Positions 63,269 to 64,000 of a stretch of 64,000 bases of DNA are shown piece after piece; positions within the stretch are counted from its first letter, which is position 1; the number at the start of each line of letters is the position of its first letter. This stretch comes from Hyphomicrobiales bacterium (GTDB taxonomy: Bacteria; Pseudomonadota; Alphaproteobacteria; Rhizobiales; Xanthobacteraceae), in contig JADJPN010000002.1 of NCBI GenBank assembly GCA_016713235.1, forward strand, positions 649,313 to 713,312. Reading direction: 5' to 3'. A program made the position numbers and the translations under genes. The notes below the pieces were generated by a model that saw only the letters and a program-made list of their open reading frames with translations, did not search any database and was not told the origin of the DNA.

Positions 63269-63421
63269 TCATCGTCCTGTCGATCGGTTTTGCGCGCGAA
63301 GCGCGTGCGGGTGGGCAGCGAGGATGAAGGCCAGAAAGAACGCGACGAAGTACAGTGTCGCGCTGAGCGTTATATCGATTTCCCTGACGGGGATGCGCGC
63401 AGCGCCTGGTGTCTCGTTCAA
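63269..63421 (-). CDS. Possible small membrane protein (50 residues)
   Basis: From TTG at 63421 the frame reads NETPGAARIPVREIDITLSA, then a hydrophobic helix TLYFVAFFLAFILAAHPHAL, then ALRAQNRSTGR and TGA. A juxtamembrane acidic/basic segment before one helix is common in small alphaproteobacterial membrane proteins. No ATG is available and no family is recognised, so the call is tentative. Confidence 0.35.
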   Translation of the reverse strand: MNETPGAARIPVREIDITLSATLYFVAFFLAFILAAHPHALRAQNRSTGR

Positions 63422-63521
63422 GCCATCTACGTGATCCTAAATGCCGCAGCCCCGACAAATACGGATGCCGCGATTGCATGATCTTCTTACATCTCCGGCT
63501 CCGATCCATGAGATGAGAACC

Positions 63522-63741
63522 ATGAACAAGCGCAAACGTGACGTTGAGAAAGACTATCCGCTCGATCAGTTTGTCGAGAAGTTGCGGCGGCTGGCCGACG
63601 CGATCGAGAAGGGCGAGCGGTTCGAAATTCAGATCGCAGGCGAGCGGGTCTATGTGCCCGTGCGCGCGACCTTCAACATCGAGCACGAGCGCGGCGATGG
63701 CGAGGAAGAAATCGAGTTCCAGATCGTGGGAAGCGAAATAA
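63522..63741 (+). CDS. amphi-Trp domain protein (one-base frameshift at end)
   Basis: A small acidic protein, about 72 residues after repair: MNKRKRDVEKDYPLDQFVEK, LADAIEKGERFEIQIAGERV and HERGDGEEEIEFQI match the amphi-Trp domain plan. As given, the frame continues into unlikely Arg/Gly-rich sequence; removing the G at 63726 gives FQIWEAK and a stop at 63741, supplying the expected aromatic end. Function of the domain is unknown. Confidence 0.7.
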
Positions 63742-63884
63742 CGGATTTGCATTTCAAGCGCGGCTCCCGGTCGGCGTCGCCGAGGCGCGGCTCCGGGCGC
63801 GTTCTGGGCGGCCGCGTAACGGGTCCGGCGTGCCAGTACGATCATCACCGCGCCTTCTGTCGCTAACAGAAGCTGGAAGTTACA

Positions 63885-63916
63885 GAAAAAGCCCCACTCC
63901 GAGCGGGGCTTTTTAT
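63885..63916. terminator. Intrinsic terminator
   Basis: AAAAAGCCCC, loop, CGGGGCTTTTT. A near-symmetrical stem with A and T flanks, able to work in both directions. Beyond it (63917-64000) I see no supported feature. Confidence 0.9.
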
Positions 63917-64000
63917 CTTGTCGAAACCTTTGGCTTGCGGTTCCTCGCGCCGCCGCGAATCTTCCTAGCAATTGTGGTGCGGGAATTGCGTTCAAGGCGA

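Noticed and set aside
63195..63995. 266-residue minus-strand reading frame at the right end
   Set aside because: It runs through the terminator at 63885 and opposes the amphi-Trp gene; composition is random-like.
1..64000. Search for CRISPR arrays, insertion sequences, integrases, attachment repeats or rRNA
   Set aside because: None seen. The tRNA-Ser has no integrase nearby and no repeat of its 3' end was noticed downstream.

Overview
The window looks like a chromosomal stretch of a high-GC alphaproteobacterium of the order Hyphomicrobiales (Rhizobiales), most like the Bradyrhizobium/Xanthobacter side of it. The evidence is gene order and protein style: pyrB-pyrC-plsY-dprA-topA, rpoZ-rsh-pdxJ-acpS-lepB-rnc-era-recO, gatCAB with ruvX nearby, bpt/ate beside an RDD protein, RopB/Omp25-like barrels and a Rhizobiales-type porin. 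I see no insertion sequence, prophage, CRISPR array or rRNA. There is one tRNA, tRNA-Ser(GCU).

Layout. 1-7.2 kb: a leftward block of pyrimidine, phospholipid and DNA genes (pyrB, a dihydroorotase homologue lacking the HxH metal motif, plsY, dprA, topA). 7.3-12.8 kb: AidB-type acyl-CoA dehydrogenase, two secreted Gly/Tyr-rich proteins, an AEC carrier, ruvX, a UPF0173 hydrolase and dps. 13-17.4 kb: gatC, gatA, an lrgA/lrgB-like pair and gatB. 17.6-26.4 kb: an accessory stretch with a glutathione transferase, a DJ-1/PfpI protein, a PsiF-like secreted protein, a decayed second GST, a DUF4394 protein divergent from an ECF sigma/anti-sigma pair, a deaminase, two DUF2147 paralogues and a double Omp25-like barrel. 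26.4-37 kb: an NAGGN-type amidotransferase, tRNA-Ser, an outer-membrane channel, MltB-type transglycosylase, a globin-coupled chemoreceptor, a major porin, an alpha/beta hydrolase and a soluble lytic transglycosylase. 37-49.3 kb: a dense housekeeping block (dapA, smpB, UDG, NYN protein, rpoZ, rsh, pdxJ, acpS, lepB, rnc, era, recO, parC). 49.3-63.9 kb: an AlgX/AlgI-like O-acetylation pair, a sitABCD-type Mn/Fe ABC transporter, a thioredoxin-like protein and a DsbD/ScsB-like reductase, a two-gene methyltransferase/MTHFR-like module, bpt, an RDD protein, a Cys-rich secreted protein and an amphi-Trp protein.

Three things stand out. First, the same 19-bp palindrome sits in the same promoter position in front of sitA and in front of the outer-membrane channel at 28.6 kb, 27 kb away, which suggests one metal-responsive regulon with a MnoP-like channel. 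Second, a methyltransferase with an HTH-like head is followed at once by an MTHFR-like protein and preceded by a cluster of TAGTGGGC repeats; I cannot assign its function. Third, at least 16 single- or double-base frame breaks interrupt otherwise intact genes, including essential ones (topA, gatB, parC), mostly in homopolymers or GC repeats. Sequence error is the likely cause, so those genes are annotated as whole CDSs. The soluble lytic transglycosylase carries four breaks and a 20-base A tract and could be truly decayed.
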